Positions 8,573 through 17,942 of a stretch of 64,000 nt of DNA are shown here, piece by piece (position 1 is the stretch's first letter; every line of letters starts with the position of its first letter). Source of the stretch: Pseudoduganella dura (GTDB lineage: Bacteria; Pseudomonadota; Gammaproteobacteria; Burkholderiales; Burkholderiaceae_D); NCBI RefSeq assembly GCF_009727155.1, contig NZ_WNWM01000002.1, positions 310,001-374,000 on the forward strand. The letters run 5' to 3'. The translations under genes and the position numbers were made by a program. Below the pieces are notes generated by a model. It worked only from the letters and a program-made list of their open reading frames with translations, had not been told where the DNA came from and searched no databases.

Positions 8573-11500
8573 ACGTGGGTCCCTTCCATTTTCACCAGCG
8601 ACACGTCGTGCGCCGGAACTTTCTTCTTCTCGTCGAGGCGCTTGGCCAGCGTGCGCAGCAGTACATAGAACACCGGTGTCAGGAACAGGCCGAAGAACGT
8701 CACGCCCAGCATGCCGGCAAACACGGCGACGCCCATCGCATGGCGCATCTCGGCGCCCGCGCCGGTGGAGAACACCAGCGGCAGCACGCCCATGATGAAT
8801 GCGATCGACGTCATCAGGATGGGGCGCAGACGCAGGCGGCAAGCCTCCAGTGCGGCGTCGACGACGCTGCGCCCGTGATCTTCCAGCTCGCGTGCGAATT
8901 CCACGATCAGGATCGCGTTCTTCGACGCCAGCCCGACCAGCACGAACAGTGCGATCTGGGTAAAGATATTGTTGTCGCCACCGGTCAGCTTCACGCCGAT
9001 CAGCGCGCACAGGATCGACATCGGCACGATTAGGATCACCGCCAGCGGCAAGGTCCAGCTCTCGTACTGCGCGGCCAGCACCAGGAACACCAGCAGCACG
9101 CACAGCGGGAACACGTAGATCATCGTGTTGCCGGCCAGGATGTCCTGGTACGTGAGGTCGGTCCATTCGTAGGTGATCCCCTTCGGCAGCGTGTCGCGCA
9201 GGATCTGGTCCATCAGGGCCTGCGCCTGGCCGGACGACACGCCCGCGGCCGGGCCACCGTTCAGGTCCGCCGCCACGTAGTTGTTATAGCGCTGCACGCG
9301 GTCCGGACCATACGTATCCTTCAGGCGCATCAGCGACGACAGCGGAATCATCTCGCCCTGGTCGTTCTTGACCTTCAGCTGCGCGATCTGCTCGGGCTGC
9401 GAACGGAACTGCGCATCGGCCTGCACGCGCACCTGGTAGGTGCGGCCGAACTGGTTGAAGTCGTTCACGTACAGCGAGCCCAGGTTGATCTGCAGGGTCT
9501 GGTAGATCGTCTGCAGCGGCACGCCCAGCTGTTTCGCCTTGACGCGATCGACGTCGGCGAACAGTTGCGGCACGTTGATCTGGTAGCCGGAGAACACGCC
9601 CTGCAGCCGCGGTTCCTGCGCCGCCTTGGCCTGCACGGCCTGCACCGCCTTGAACAGCTCGTCGTAGCCGAGGTTGCCGCGGTCTTCGATCATCAGCTTG
9701 AAGCCGCCCGTGGTACCGAGGCCGTTGACCGGTGGCGGCGGCAGCACCATCACGAACGCATCCTGCACGGCGCCCATGCGCTTGTTCATCTCGGCGGCGA
9801 TCGCCTCGGCGGACATGCTCTTGTCCTTGCGCTTCTCGAACGGCTCCAGGCCCAGGAACACGATGCCGGCGTTCGGCGCGTTGGTGAAGCCGTTGATCGA
9901 CAGGCCCGGGAACGAGATCGAGTTTTCCACGCCCGGGATATCCTCGGCGATGGTCGACATCTTGCGGATCACTTCATCCGTGCGGTCCAGCGACGCGGCA
10001 TCCGGCAGCTGCGCGAAGCCGATCAGGTACTGCTTGTCCTGCCCCGGCACGAAGCCCGGCGGCACGGCCTTGAACATGAACAGGCCGGCGGCGCCCAGCA
10101 ACGCATAGACGACCAGCGAAGCGCCCTTGCGCCGCAAGGCTCCCTTGACGCCGTTCTCGTAGCTGTGCGCGGACTTGTTGAAGAACTTGTTGAAGGCCTT
10201 GAAGAAGCGGCCGAACACCTTGTCCATGCCGCGCGTCAGCGCGTCCTTCGGTTCGTGATGGCCCTTCAGCAGCGCGGCCGACAGCGCCGGCGCCAGCGTC
10301 AGCGACGAGAAAGCGGAGATCACGGTGGAAATCGCGATCGTCAGCGCGAACTGGCGATAGAACTGGCCGGTCAGGCCGGAAACGAACGCGATCGGCACGA
10401 ACACGGCGCACAGCACCAGGGCGATCGCGATGATCGGGCCCGACACTTCCTTCATCGCCTGGATCGTCGCATCGCGCGGCGTGAGGCCGTTCTCGATATT
10501 GCGCTCGACGTTTTCCACCACGACGATCGCATCGTCGACCACGATGCCGATCGCCAGCACGAGGCCGAACAGCGACAACGTGTTGATCGAGAAGCCGAAC
10601 ATCATCATCACGGCGAAGGTGCCCACCACCGATACCGGCACGGCCAGCAGCGGGATGATGGAAGCGCGCCAGGTCTGCAGGAAGATGATCACCACGATGG
10701 CGACCAGGACCACCGCTTCGATCAGCGTATGGATCACCGAGTTGATCGACTCGCGCACGAATTGGGTCGGGTCGTACACGATGCTGTATTCGACGCCTTC
10801 CGGGAAATCTTTCGACAGCTCGGCCATCCGCGCCCGCACGTCCGCGGACAGCTGCAGCGCGTTGGCGTTCGGCGCTTCGAAAATGGGGATCGCCACCGCC
10901 GACTTGTTGTTCAGCAGCGAGCGCAACGCGTAGGAATTGGAACCCATTTCCAGGCGTGCCAAATCCTTCAGCCGCGTGACGGCGCCGTCGCTGCCGGCCT
11001 TGACGACGATGTCGCCGAATTCCTCGATGGTCGCCAGGCGGCCATGGGTCTTCACGGTGAGCTGGAAGTCCGCGTCCTTCGACGGGCCCTGGCCGATCAC
11101 GCCGGCCGCGACCTGCACGTTCTGCTCGCGGATCGAATCGACCACGTCGCCGGCGGTCAGGCCGCGCGCGGCCACCTTCTGCGGATCGAGCCAGACGCGC
11201 ATCGCGTAGTCGCCCGAACCGAACAGCTGCACCTCGCCCATGCCATGGATGCGGGCCAGCTGGTCCTTGATGTTGAGCACCGCGTAATTGCGCAGGTACA
11301 GGTCGTCGTAGCGGCCGTCCGGCGAATTCAGGTGGACCACCATCGTCAGGTTCGGCGACGACTTGACGGTGGTGACGCCGATCTGGCGTACCTCTTCCGG
11401 CAGGCGCGGCAAGGCCCGCTGCACGCGGTTCTGCACGGCCGTTTCGGCCTGCTCGACATTGGTGCCGATCGCGAACGTGACGGTCAGCTGCAGCGCGCCG

Positions 11501-11760
11501 TCGCTGGTATTCTGCGACGACATGTACAGCATGTTTTCAACGCCGTTGATCTGTTCCTCGAGCGGCGCGGCCACCGTTTCGGCGATGATCTTCGGATCGG
11601 CGCCGGGATACTGGGCCCGCACCACGACCGAGGGCGGAACCACGTCCGGATACTCGGAAATGGGCAGCTTGAAGATGGAGATCAGCCCCGCGACGAACAC
11701 GATGATCGACAGCACGGCCGCGAAAATCGGTTTGTCGACAAAAAAGCGTGAGAAGTTCAT
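8569..11760 (-). CDS. RND multidrug efflux transporter, HAE1 family (MexF-like)
   Basis: 1063 aa, the usual length for a hydrophobe/amphiphile efflux-1 transporter. It opens MNFSRFFVDKPIFAAVLS, as MexF/BpeF do. Two periplasmic porter halves separate 12 membrane helices. The proton-relay aspartates are in GIVVDDAIVVVENVER (helix 4, about residue 405). It exports drugs from the inner membrane or periplasm by proton antiport, working with the adaptor and the channel of the same operon. The gap to the adaptor gene is 33 bp. Confidence 0.95.
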   Translation of the reverse strand: MNFSRFFVDKPIFAAVLSIIVFVAGLISIFKLPISEYPDVVPPSVVVRAQYPGADPKIIAETVAAPLEEQINGVENMLYMSSQNTSDGALQLTVTFAIGTNVEQAETAVQNRVQRALPRLPEEVRQIGVTTVKSSPNLTMVVHLNSPDGRYDDLYLRNYAVLNIKDQLARIHGMGEVQLFGSGDYAMRVWLDPQKVAARGLTAGDVVDSIREQNVQVAAGVIGQGPSKDADFQLTVKTHGRLATIEEFGDIVVKAGSDGAVTRLKDLARLEMGSNSYALRSLLNNKSAVAIPIFEAPNANALQLSADVRARMAELSKDFPEGVEYSIVYDPTQFVRESINSVIHTLIEAVVLVAIVVIIFLQTWRASIIPLLAVPVSVVGTFAVMMMFGFSINTLSLFGLVLAIGIVVDDAIVVVENVERNIENGLTPRDATIQAMKEVSGPIIAIALVLCAVFVPIAFVSGLTGQFYRQFALTIAISTVISAFSSLTLAPALSAALLKGHHEPKDALTRGMDKVFGRFFKAFNKFFNKSAHSYENGVKGALRRKGASLVVYALLGAAGLFMFKAVPPGFVPGQDKQYLIGFAQLPDAASLDRTDEVIRKMSTIAEDIPGVENSISFPGLSINGFTNAPNAGIVFLGLEPFEKRKDKSMSAEAIAAEMNKRMGAVQDAFVMVLPPPPVNGLGTTGGFKLMIEDRGNLGYDELFKAVQAVQAKAAQEPRLQGVFSGYQINVPQLFADVDRVKAKQLGVPLQTIYQTLQINLGSLYVNDFNQFGRTYQVRVQADAQFRSQPEQIAQLKVKNDQGEMIPLSSLMRLKDTYGPDRVQRYNNYVAADLNGGPAAGVSSGQAQALMDQILRDTLPKGITYEWTDLTYQDILAGNTMIYVFPLCVLLVFLVLAAQYESWTLPLAVILIVPMSILCALIGVKLTGGDNNIFTQIALFVLVGLASKNAILIVEFARELEDHGRSVVDAALEACRLRLRPILMTSIAFIMGVLPLVFSTGAGAEMRHAMGVAVFAGMLGVTFFGLFLTPVFYVLLRTLAKRLDEKKKVPAHDVSLVKMEGTHV

Positions 11761-11793
11761 GGTTTTTCCTTGTTCTGGTCCGAAGGGCTGCTA

Positions 11794-13008
11794 TCACAGC
11801 GCCGCAACATCGGCACCTTTCTTGTTGTCCTGCGGCTTGGCGGCCACGGCCGATTCCATCGGCACCATCTGCGGCGACACGGGCGCACCGGGGCGCACGC
11901 GCTGCAGGCCGTTGACGACGATCTTCTCGTTCGCCTTCAGGCCTTCCTTCACGACGCGCAGGCCATCGACGGTCGGCCCCAGCTTCACGGCGCGGTACTC
12001 GGCCTTGTTGTCGGCCCCGACCACGAAGACGAACTTGCGGTTCTGGTCCGTGCCCACGGCGCGGTCGTTGATCAGCACCGCGTTGCTGGTGGCGCTGCCG
12101 CCGCCCAGCTGCACGCGGGCAAACAGGCCCGGCACCAGGCCGCGGTCCTTGTTGTCGAACGTGGCGCGCATGCGCACCGAACCGGTTTGCGGATCGAGCT
12201 GGTTGTCGACGAATTCGAGCTTGCCTTCGTGCGGGAAGCCTTCCTCGTTGGCCAGGCCGACCTTCACCACGACGGGCTCGCCCTTGTGGTTTTGCGTGCC
12301 CACGCGCAGGTAGGTATCTTCATCGCCGTCGAAGCTGGCGTAGATCTTGTCGAGCGAGACGACGGAGGTCAGCACGGCGGTGGCGTCGACCAGGTTGCCC
12401 AGCGTGATCTCGGCCTTCGACACGCGGCCGTCGATCGGCGCCGTGACCCTCGTATAGGACAGGTTCAGCTTCGCCGCTTCGTACTGGGCCTGCGCGGCAC
12501 GGGCGCTGGCATCGAGTTCCTTCTGCGACGACGCGCGCTCGTCGAACTCGCGCTGCGCGATGGCCTTGTCGGCCAGCAGCTTTTCAGCGCGGCTCAGTTC
12601 CAGGCGGGCCAGTTCGGAACGGGCACGGGCCGAGCTGGCGGCCGCCTGGGCGCGGTCGGCTTCGGCCTGGTACGGACGGGGATCGATCACGAACAGCACA
12701 TCGCCCTTCTTCACTTCGCTGCCCGGCTTGAAGTTCACCGCGGTGATGAAGCCGGACACGCGCGAGCGGATCTGCACATGGTCGATCGCTTCGATCCGGC
12801 CGGAGAATTCCTGGGTTTCGGTGACCGGCTTTTCGATCACCAGTGCCGCGGAAATGGGTGGACCGCCGGCAGCAGCGGCGTTTGCGGAGGCATCGGCCGT
12901 CTTGCCGGTCGCATCTTCGCACCCGGCCAGCGTGATCACCATGCCGGCCGCGGCCAGTGCCACGACGAGTGGTCGCGCCATTGCTGTCAATGTATTCGTG
13001 TTTTTCAT
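11794..13008 (-). CDS. RND efflux periplasmic adaptor (MexE-like lipoprotein)
   Basis: 404 aa. A signal peptide ends in the lipobox LAGC (Cys near residue 29). The membrane-fusion pattern is clear: a lipoyl half-motif VQIRSRVSGFITAV, a helical hairpin rich in Ala/Arg/Glu (about 115-185), a second lipoyl half (LSYTRVTAPIDGRVSKAEI), then beta-barrel and membrane-proximal domains (SVRMRATFDN, GLRVVKEGLKANEKIVVNG). It links the pump to the outer-membrane channel. It is the first gene of the three-gene operon, with GGGGTTAAAA before the ATG. No dedicated regulator is adjacent. Confidence 0.94.
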   Translation of the reverse strand: MKNTNTLTAMARPLVVALAAAGMVITLAGCEDATGKTADASANAAAAGGPPISAALVIEKPVTETQEFSGRIEAIDHVQIRSRVSGFITAVNFKPGSEVKKGDVLFVIDPRPYQAEADRAQAAASSARARSELARLELSRAEKLLADKAIAQREFDERASSQKELDASARAAQAQYEAAKLNLSYTRVTAPIDGRVSKAEITLGNLVDATAVLTSVVSLDKIYASFDGDEDTYLRVGTQNHKGEPVVVKVGLANEEGFPHEGKLEFVDNQLDPQTGSVRMRATFDNKDRGLVPGLFARVQLGGGSATSNAVLINDRAVGTDQNRKFVFVVGADNKAEYRAVKLGPTVDGLRVVKEGLKANEKIVVNGLQRVRPGAPVSPQMVPMESAVAAKPQDNKKGADVAAL

Positions 13009-13188
13009 TTTTAACCCCGTTTTGTATGAAAAAAAGTAATAACCTAGCGTTACCGCCGTTCGCTCGCCTAGCTCGAGAGAAAAAGCGGGCCCACCGCGCT
13101 TTCGCAGCGCGTTTGATGTTGATTACAGGAACTTGATCGTTTAACTATATCGCCAGCCCGACGATAAGTAAACGTTTTAATTTATTTA

Positions 13189-14061
13189 TTAGGCTGGTGG
13201 GTGCTCCATCCCATCGGCACCGCGAATGAAGGCGGCAATTTCGGTCAATGCAAAGATGCAGGCACAATCGTTGCGCCCGCCAGGTTGTTCGAGCGGCGCC
13301 GGCGGCAGGCGCCTGACGGTGGTGGTGATGCCGCACTTGATCAGCTTGGCACCGTACTGTTCGGCTTCGTCGCGCAAAGGATCGTCCTCGGCCGACAGGA
13401 TCAGCGCCGGCGGCAGGTTCTTCAGCCGCGACGATTGCAGCGGCGACGCATAAGGGTGGCTGCGGTCGGCGGCGTTCGGCAGGTAGCCGCGGTAGCCGGC
13501 CGCGCAGTTGCCTGCCACCCTGTCGACGACGGCTGCCCTGTCGCGGCATACCGGCACCTCGCGCATCGAGCAGGTGGACAGCGCCGGATCGAGCATCGGC
13601 ATGATCAGCACCTGGCCGGCCAGCGCGGGCCCGCCGCGGTCGCGCGCCATCAGCGATACCACCGCGGCCAGGTTGGCGCCGGCCTCGACGCCGGCCACCA
13701 CGAGACGCTTGCCGTTCCAGCTGAGTTTCGATTTGTTCTTCTTTGCCCATAGCAGCAGCGCATGCGCGTCTTCGACGGCCGCCGGGAATGGCTTGACCGA
13801 TGCCAGCGTGTAGCCGGCCGACAGCGCCGCCTGGGTGCGGTCGCCGCTGACGAGGCGCGACAGGAAATCGTCCGCCTCGTCGATGGAGCCGCCGACGAAG
13901 CCGCCGCCATGGAAGAACACCACCAGCGTTTCGCGCTTCGTGGCGGCGGCGCCGGCCAGGTAAAGCCGTGCCGGCAGCGGGCCGTCGGCACCCTGCGCCG
14001 CCAGGTCGCGCAACACCAGGTCGTCCGCCAGGGGCATGAGGCGCGGCTGCAGTGCGCTCAT
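13189..14061 (-). CDS. Alpha/beta hydrolase fold protein (HSL family), catalytic Ser and His absent
   Basis: 290 aa. The oxyanion-hole motif HGGGF (H51-G54) and the acid region AEDDPLRDE (about 224-232) are typical of the hormone-sensitive-lipase family. The nucleophile elbow, normally GDSAG, reads G124-V-E126-A-G128, with a GAG codon at 13684-13686. No histidine is present at the expected C-terminal place (after ITTTVRRLPPAP). As an esterase it should be inactive; a binding or structural role is more likely. The start overlaps the stop of the small membrane protein upstream (ATGA), so the two are translationally coupled. Confidence 0.85.
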   Translation of the reverse strand: MSALQPRLMPLADDLVLRDLAAQGADGPLPARLYLAGAAATKRETLVVFFHGGGFVGGSIDEADDFLSRLVSGDRTQAALSAGYTLASVKPFPAAVEDAHALLLWAKKNKSKLSWNGKRLVVAGVEAGANLAAVVSLMARDRGGPALAGQVLIMPMLDPALSTCSMREVPVCRDRAAVVDRVAGNCAAGYRGYLPNAADRSHPYASPLQSSRLKNLPPALILSAEDDPLRDEAEQYGAKLIKCGITTTVRRLPPAPLEQPGGRNDCACIFALTEIAAFIRGADGMEHPPA

Positions 14062-14255
14062 CGCGTTACCGCCCGCGGCGCATCGGCCAGCATCGGGTCG
14101 ACCGCACCGCCGGAACGCACCTCGGCCATCAGTGCATGCAGGCCGCGCGCTTCGGCGCCCGCCGCCTGCGAGTACGTGTCCGTGCTGACGATGCCGGCCA
14201 TGGCCAGCGCATACAGCGCCAATGCCACGATGATGAGAATGTTCCGCAGTTCCAT
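14058..14255 (-). CDS. Small single-span membrane protein
   Basis: 65 aa from the ATG at 14255, preceded by GGAAGG at the right distance. Residues about 5-22 (ILIIVALALYALAMAGIV) form one membrane helix; the rest is polar with Ala and Arg. It resembles no family I know. Its stop overlaps the start of the degenerate hydrolase gene by four bases, so the two proteins are probably made together and may interact at the membrane (inference). Confidence 0.7.
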   Translation of the reverse strand: MELRNILIIVALALYALAMAGIVSTDTYSQAAGAEARGLHALMAEVRSGGAVDPMLADAPRAVTR

Positions 14256-14498
14256 GATCAACCTTCCGTATGTCGCCTACCCGGGGGGCCGACGAATCCA
14301 CCAACGAGCTGCCAGAGAAATGATTTCTTTGATGCAGTGCAGTAATCATAGGCTTGATCTACAATCTGATAAATACGGCAACGGCGAATTGATTGTTCAT
14401 GAATCCGAACAATGACAACCACGTTACCAAGCCAGTGACGGGCGCGCACCCCGTAAGTTGCGCTGGAATGGCATCCGTACTATGGGAGAGGCGGGACG

Positions 14499-15437
14499 AT
14501 GAACAAACTACAGGCGATGGAAGTCTTCGTGCAGGTCGTCGACGCGGGCGGCTTCACCAGGGCGGCCGACCTGATGCAGCTGCCGAAGGCCACGGTGTCC
14601 ACGCTGATCCAGCAGCTCGAGACGTCGCTGTCCGTCAAGCTGCTGCACCGCACGACGCGCCAGGTCTCCGTTACCGCCGACGGCGCCGCCTATTACGAAC
14701 GCTGCCTGCGCATCCTTTCCGACGTGAAGGATGCCGAAGAGTCGCTGTCGCGCACGCGCCTGTCGCCCAGCGGCCGGCTGCGCGTGGAATCGCCGACCGG
14801 CCTGTCCGGCGAAATCCTGGTGCCCGCGCTGCCCGCCTTCTTCGACCGCTACCCGGACATCCAGCTGGAACTGGGCAGTTCCGACCGCCCGGTGGACCTG
14901 ATCGAGGAAGGCGTCGATTGCGCGGTGCGCGGCGGCGCGCTGGGCGACTCGACGCTCATCGCCCGCCGCATCGGCATCATCAACTTCGTCACCTGCGCCG
15001 CGCCGTCGTACATCGCGAAATACGGCACGCCGATGCACCCGCGCGACCTGGAGCGCCACCGCTGCGTGAATTATTTCTCCGCCAAGACGGGCAAGATCTA
15101 CGAGTGGGATTTCACGAGGGATGGCGAGCGCATCCAGGTACCGATGCCCGGCGTGATCGCGCTGAACGACTCGAATGCCTATGTGCAGGCTGGTCTCGCC
15201 GGGCTCGGCGTGGTCCAGATGACCGATTACCTGCTGCTGCAGCACGTGCGCGAAGGCCGCATGGTGCAGGTATTGCCCGACTGGACGACCGACGCGCTGC
15301 CGATCCACATCGTGTACCCGCAGAACCGCCACCTGTCCGCCAAGGTGCGCGTGTTCGTCGAATGGGTCGCCGAACTGTTTGCCAACCATCCGGGCATGCG
15401 CCTGCGCACGCCCGCCCAACTGCCGGAGGCTGCTTGA
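14499..15437 (+). CDS. LysR-family transcriptional regulator
   Basis: 312 aa. The N-terminal winged helix-turn-helix (MNKLQAMEVFVQVVDAGGFT, then AADLMQLPKATVSTLIQQLE) is followed by a LysR substrate-binding domain (about 90-300). It belongs to the CrgA/DmlR-like type that begins with xxLQAMxxFVxV (family knowledge). A GGGAGAGGCGGGA ribosome site precedes the ATG. The gene overlaps the dehydrogenase gene downstream, so that gene is a likely partner or target; the effector is unknown. Confidence 0.93.
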   Translation: MNKLQAMEVFVQVVDAGGFTRAADLMQLPKATVSTLIQQLETSLSVKLLHRTTRQVSVTADGAAYYERCLRILSDVKDAEESLSRTRLSPSGRLRVESPTGLSGEILVPALPAFFDRYPDIQLELGSSDRPVDLIEEGVDCAVRGGALGDSTLIARRIGIINFVTCAAPSYIAKYGTPMHPRDLERHRCVNYFSAKTGKIYEWDFTRDGERIQVPMPGVIALNDSNAYVQAGLAGLGVVQMTDYLLLQHVREGRMVQVLPDWTTDALPIHIVYPQNRHLSAKVRVFVEWVAELFANHPGMRLRTPAQLPEAA

Positions 15438-16396
15438 ATCCTGTGCCACCCCACTCCATCGTCTTCCTCGACCGCGACAGCGTGATCGCCAACGTCGGTC
15501 GACCCGCGTTCGGCCACGCGTGGACCGAATACGCGGCCAGCACGGCGGCGCAGGCCGCCGAGCGCCTGAAGGATGCCACGATCGCGATCACCAACAAGGT
15601 ACCGCTGCGCGTGGACACGCTGGCGCAACTGCCAAACCTGAAAATGATCGCGGTGGCCGCCACCGGCACCGACATTATCGACCTGGCCGCGGCGCGCGAG
15701 CGCGGCATCGTCGTGTCGAACATCCGCGACTACGCGTATGCGGCGGTGCCCGAGCACACGTTCGCGCTGATCCTGGCGCTGCGCCGCAACCTGCTGGCCT
15801 ACCGCGCCGACGTGGAAGCGGGCAAATGGCAGGCGGCACCGCGCTTCTGCCTGTTCGACCATCCGATCCGCGACCTGCACGGCAGCCGCCTCGGCCTGCT
15901 GGGCTACGGCGCGCTGGGCAGGCAGGTGGCGCGGATCGGCCGCGCCTTCGGCATGGAGATCGCCGTGCATACGCGCACGCCGGTGGCGGACGCCGACGTC
16001 GTCAACGTGGACTTCGACGAACTGCTGGCGACGTCGGACGTGCTGTCGCTGCACGCGCCGCTGACCGATGCCACGCGCAACGTGATCGGAGCCGTCGAAC
16101 TGGCACGCATGAAGCCTTCGTCGCTGTTGATCAATACGGCGCGCGGCGGCCTGGTCGACGAGGCGGCGCTGGCCGACGCATTGTCGCGCGGCGTGATCGC
16201 CGGCGCCGGCTTCGACGTGCTGACGCAGGAGCCGCCGGCGGCGGACAACCCGCTGCTGGCGCTGCGGCTGCCGAGCTTCATTCTCACGCCGCATAACGCC
16301 TGGGCCAGCCACGAAGCAATGCAGGGGCTGGCGGACCAGCTGATCGGCAATATCGAGGCATTCGCGCGGGGCGAACCGGTCAACCGCGTGGCGTGA
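15434..16396 (+). CDS. D-2-hydroxyacid dehydrogenase (glycerate/hydroxypyruvate type)
   Basis: 320 aa. The NAD-binding motif GLLGYGALGRQVARIG (about 149-164), the catalytic Arg in NTARGGLVDEAAL, Glu in DVLTQEPP and His in LTPHNAW are all present, giving a complete Arg-Glu-His set. It would reduce a 2-keto acid such as hydroxypyruvate or glyoxylate with NAD(P)H. The start is a TTG that overlaps the LysR stop (TTGA) with GGAGG four bases upstream; an in-frame GTG at 15443 is the alternative. Co-translation with the regulator indicates a two-gene unit. Confidence 0.92.
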   Translation: MNPVPPHSIVFLDRDSVIANVGRPAFGHAWTEYAASTAAQAAERLKDATIAITNKVPLRVDTLAQLPNLKMIAVAATGTDIIDLAAARERGIVVSNIRDYAYAAVPEHTFALILALRRNLLAYRADVEAGKWQAAPRFCLFDHPIRDLHGSRLGLLGYGALGRQVARIGRAFGMEIAVHTRTPVADADVVNVDFDELLATSDVLSLHAPLTDATRNVIGAVELARMKPSSLLINTARGGLVDEAALADALSRGVIAGAGFDVLTQEPPAADNPLLALRLPSFILTPHNAWASHEAMQGLADQLIGNIEAFARGEPVNRVA

Positions 16397-16776
16397 ATCG
16401 CAGGCGGCTGCAGGATGGCGTCCGCTTGATATCCGGCGGCACGCAATCCCGCACGCCGCAGTTTTATCCTTATATCACGGGTCGATATAGCCATCGATGA
16501 CGGCCTGACCACGCGGATACGATGCGGGAATTTCCATAATGTCGGATGCCGGAAATATGCAATGTCCCGGGCCTGGCGAACCGGTAAGCGGAACCACTAC
16601 CAGTGCTCTATCGGAACCGCGGATTCTCACACAATGTAACGGCTTCGCGACATTATCGGAATTAATATTTACTTAATTCAACAGCAGAGTATGGCTGGCC
16701 GGATTATTATGTGACAGCCTCACTACATTTCATTAATTTTTATATAATCCTGCGGTTGATTCCTCTTTCGACCGCC
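16397..16776. other. Intergenic region, 380 bp, no gene
   Basis: No supported coding frame. It holds a 19-bp inverted repeat at 16471-16489 (TATATC, 7-base centre, GATATA) which could be an operator. A consensus -10 box TATAAT lies at 16743-16748, 28 bases before the OmpA-domain gene, with only a weak -35 (TCACTA at 16720). The stretch from about 16650 is AT-rich relative to its surroundings, as expected for a promoter. Confidence 0.4.
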
Positions 16777-17781
16777 ATGAAAAAACCCCTCGCATCCACA
16801 TTGCTCTCGACCACGCGTGCCAGTGCCGCCGCGGTCTTCGTCATGTTCGCCACGCTCGCCGTCTGCATCGCCGACAGCCATGGGGCGGAGCCGGCCGCAC
16901 CGCCAAGCACCGCCGCCGCGGCCTTCGATCCCGACAGCGTGCCGGTCAGCACCCGGCCACTGCCGGCCTTTCCGTACCTGGAATGGCCGTCGGGCGTGCC
17001 ATCCGGCGAACGCCGTTCGAAGCAGCAGGATTTCGACCTTGCCTGGTTCGTCGCGGGCGCCGCGCCCCATGCCGCGGAAGGCCGCGTGGACCGCCGGCAC
17101 TATTGGCTCAAGCGCGCCGGGATGTCCAAGCTGGAAGCGACGCGCAACTACGAAATCGCGCTGAAAGAACTGGGTGCCGTACGGGTCGATACCATGCACC
17201 CGTCCAACAAGAACTTTCCGGCCAAGAACTCGCCGGCACGACACGCTTTCGTTACGAACAAGCTCGGCTTGAATGGGAATGGCATTACCTACGCCACCTA
17301 CCTGGTGCGCACGGCGGATAAACGCGTGTGGATCGGACTGGGGATTACCGATGCACAGGTGAATATCACCACCCTCGAAGAAAAGAAAATGGACCGGTCG
17401 ATTAGGCTGACAAAGGCTGACGAGATGAAGACCGCACTGGACAAGCAGGGCTTTATCGCGCTGTACATCAACTTCGATACCGACAAGGCCGCGCTGCGCG
17501 AGGACGGCAAGCCCACGGTCGCCGAAATCGCCAGGCTGCTGAAAGACAATCGCGGCCTGAAGATCTCCGTCGAAGGGCACACGGACAACAGCGGCGACGC
17601 CAGGCGGAACAAGATACTGTCAGAGCAGCGCGCGGCCGCCATCGTCGCGGCGCTGAAAGCGTCCGGCATCGAAGCGGCGCGGCTCAAATCGGCCGGTTTC
17701 GGCGCCGACAGGCCGATCGCCGACAACCGCACCGACGAAGGGCGTGCCAGCAACCGGCGGGTCGAACTGGTAAAAGGTTGA
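16777..17781 (+). CDS. OmpA C-terminal domain protein, exported
   Basis: 334 aa from the ATG at 16777, followed by a long signal sequence (hydrophobic core AAAVFVMFATLAVCIA, cut near SHGAEP). The middle (about 60-215) is of unknown fold. The C-terminal 110 residues are an OmpA peptidoglycan-binding domain: LYINFDTDKAALR, ISVEGHTDNSGD, LSEQRAAAIVAAL, GFGADRPIADN and SNRRVELV. It should sit in the periplasm or at the outer membrane, tethered to peptidoglycan. The ATG at 16711 upstream is rejected because it would put a non-signal stretch in front. Confidence 0.9.
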   Translation: MKKPLASTLLSTTRASAAAVFVMFATLAVCIADSHGAEPAAPPSTAAAAFDPDSVPVSTRPLPAFPYLEWPSGVPSGERRSKQQDFDLAWFVAGAAPHAAEGRVDRRHYWLKRAGMSKLEATRNYEIALKELGAVRVDTMHPSNKNFPAKNSPARHAFVTNKLGLNGNGITYATYLVRTADKRVWIGLGITDAQVNITTLEEKKMDRSIRLTKADEMKTALDKQGFIALYINFDTDKAALREDGKPTVAEIARLLKDNRGLKISVEGHTDNSGDARRNKILSEQRAAAIVAALKASGIEAARLKSAGFGADRPIADNRTDEGRASNRRVELVKG

Positions 17782-17942
17782 GGGGCTGCCAGCGGTAGCC
17801 CCGGGAAGCCGACCGGGCCCGTCATTGGCTGGCGCCATCCGCACTGCCCGATGCGAAACTGCCCGGCCAACGGACCGCCAGCCTGCCGGATCGCAGCGCT
17901 GGCGTGGCGTGGCGTCGCCCGGCAGCCTCGCGTCGATGTTGC

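Noticed and set aside
8573..9166. N-terminal extension of the outer-membrane factor frame
   Set aside because: Lies inside the RND transporter gene. The lipoprotein signal begins at 8572 with an ATGA overlap.
9565..11751. 728-codon open frame on the plus strand across the RND transporter
   Set aside because: His/Arg-rich antisense of the RND gene; no family pattern.
14499..15437. LysR gene as MexT-like regulator of the RND operon
   Set aside because: It is separated by the hydrolase pair and overlaps the dehydrogenase gene instead; no direct support.
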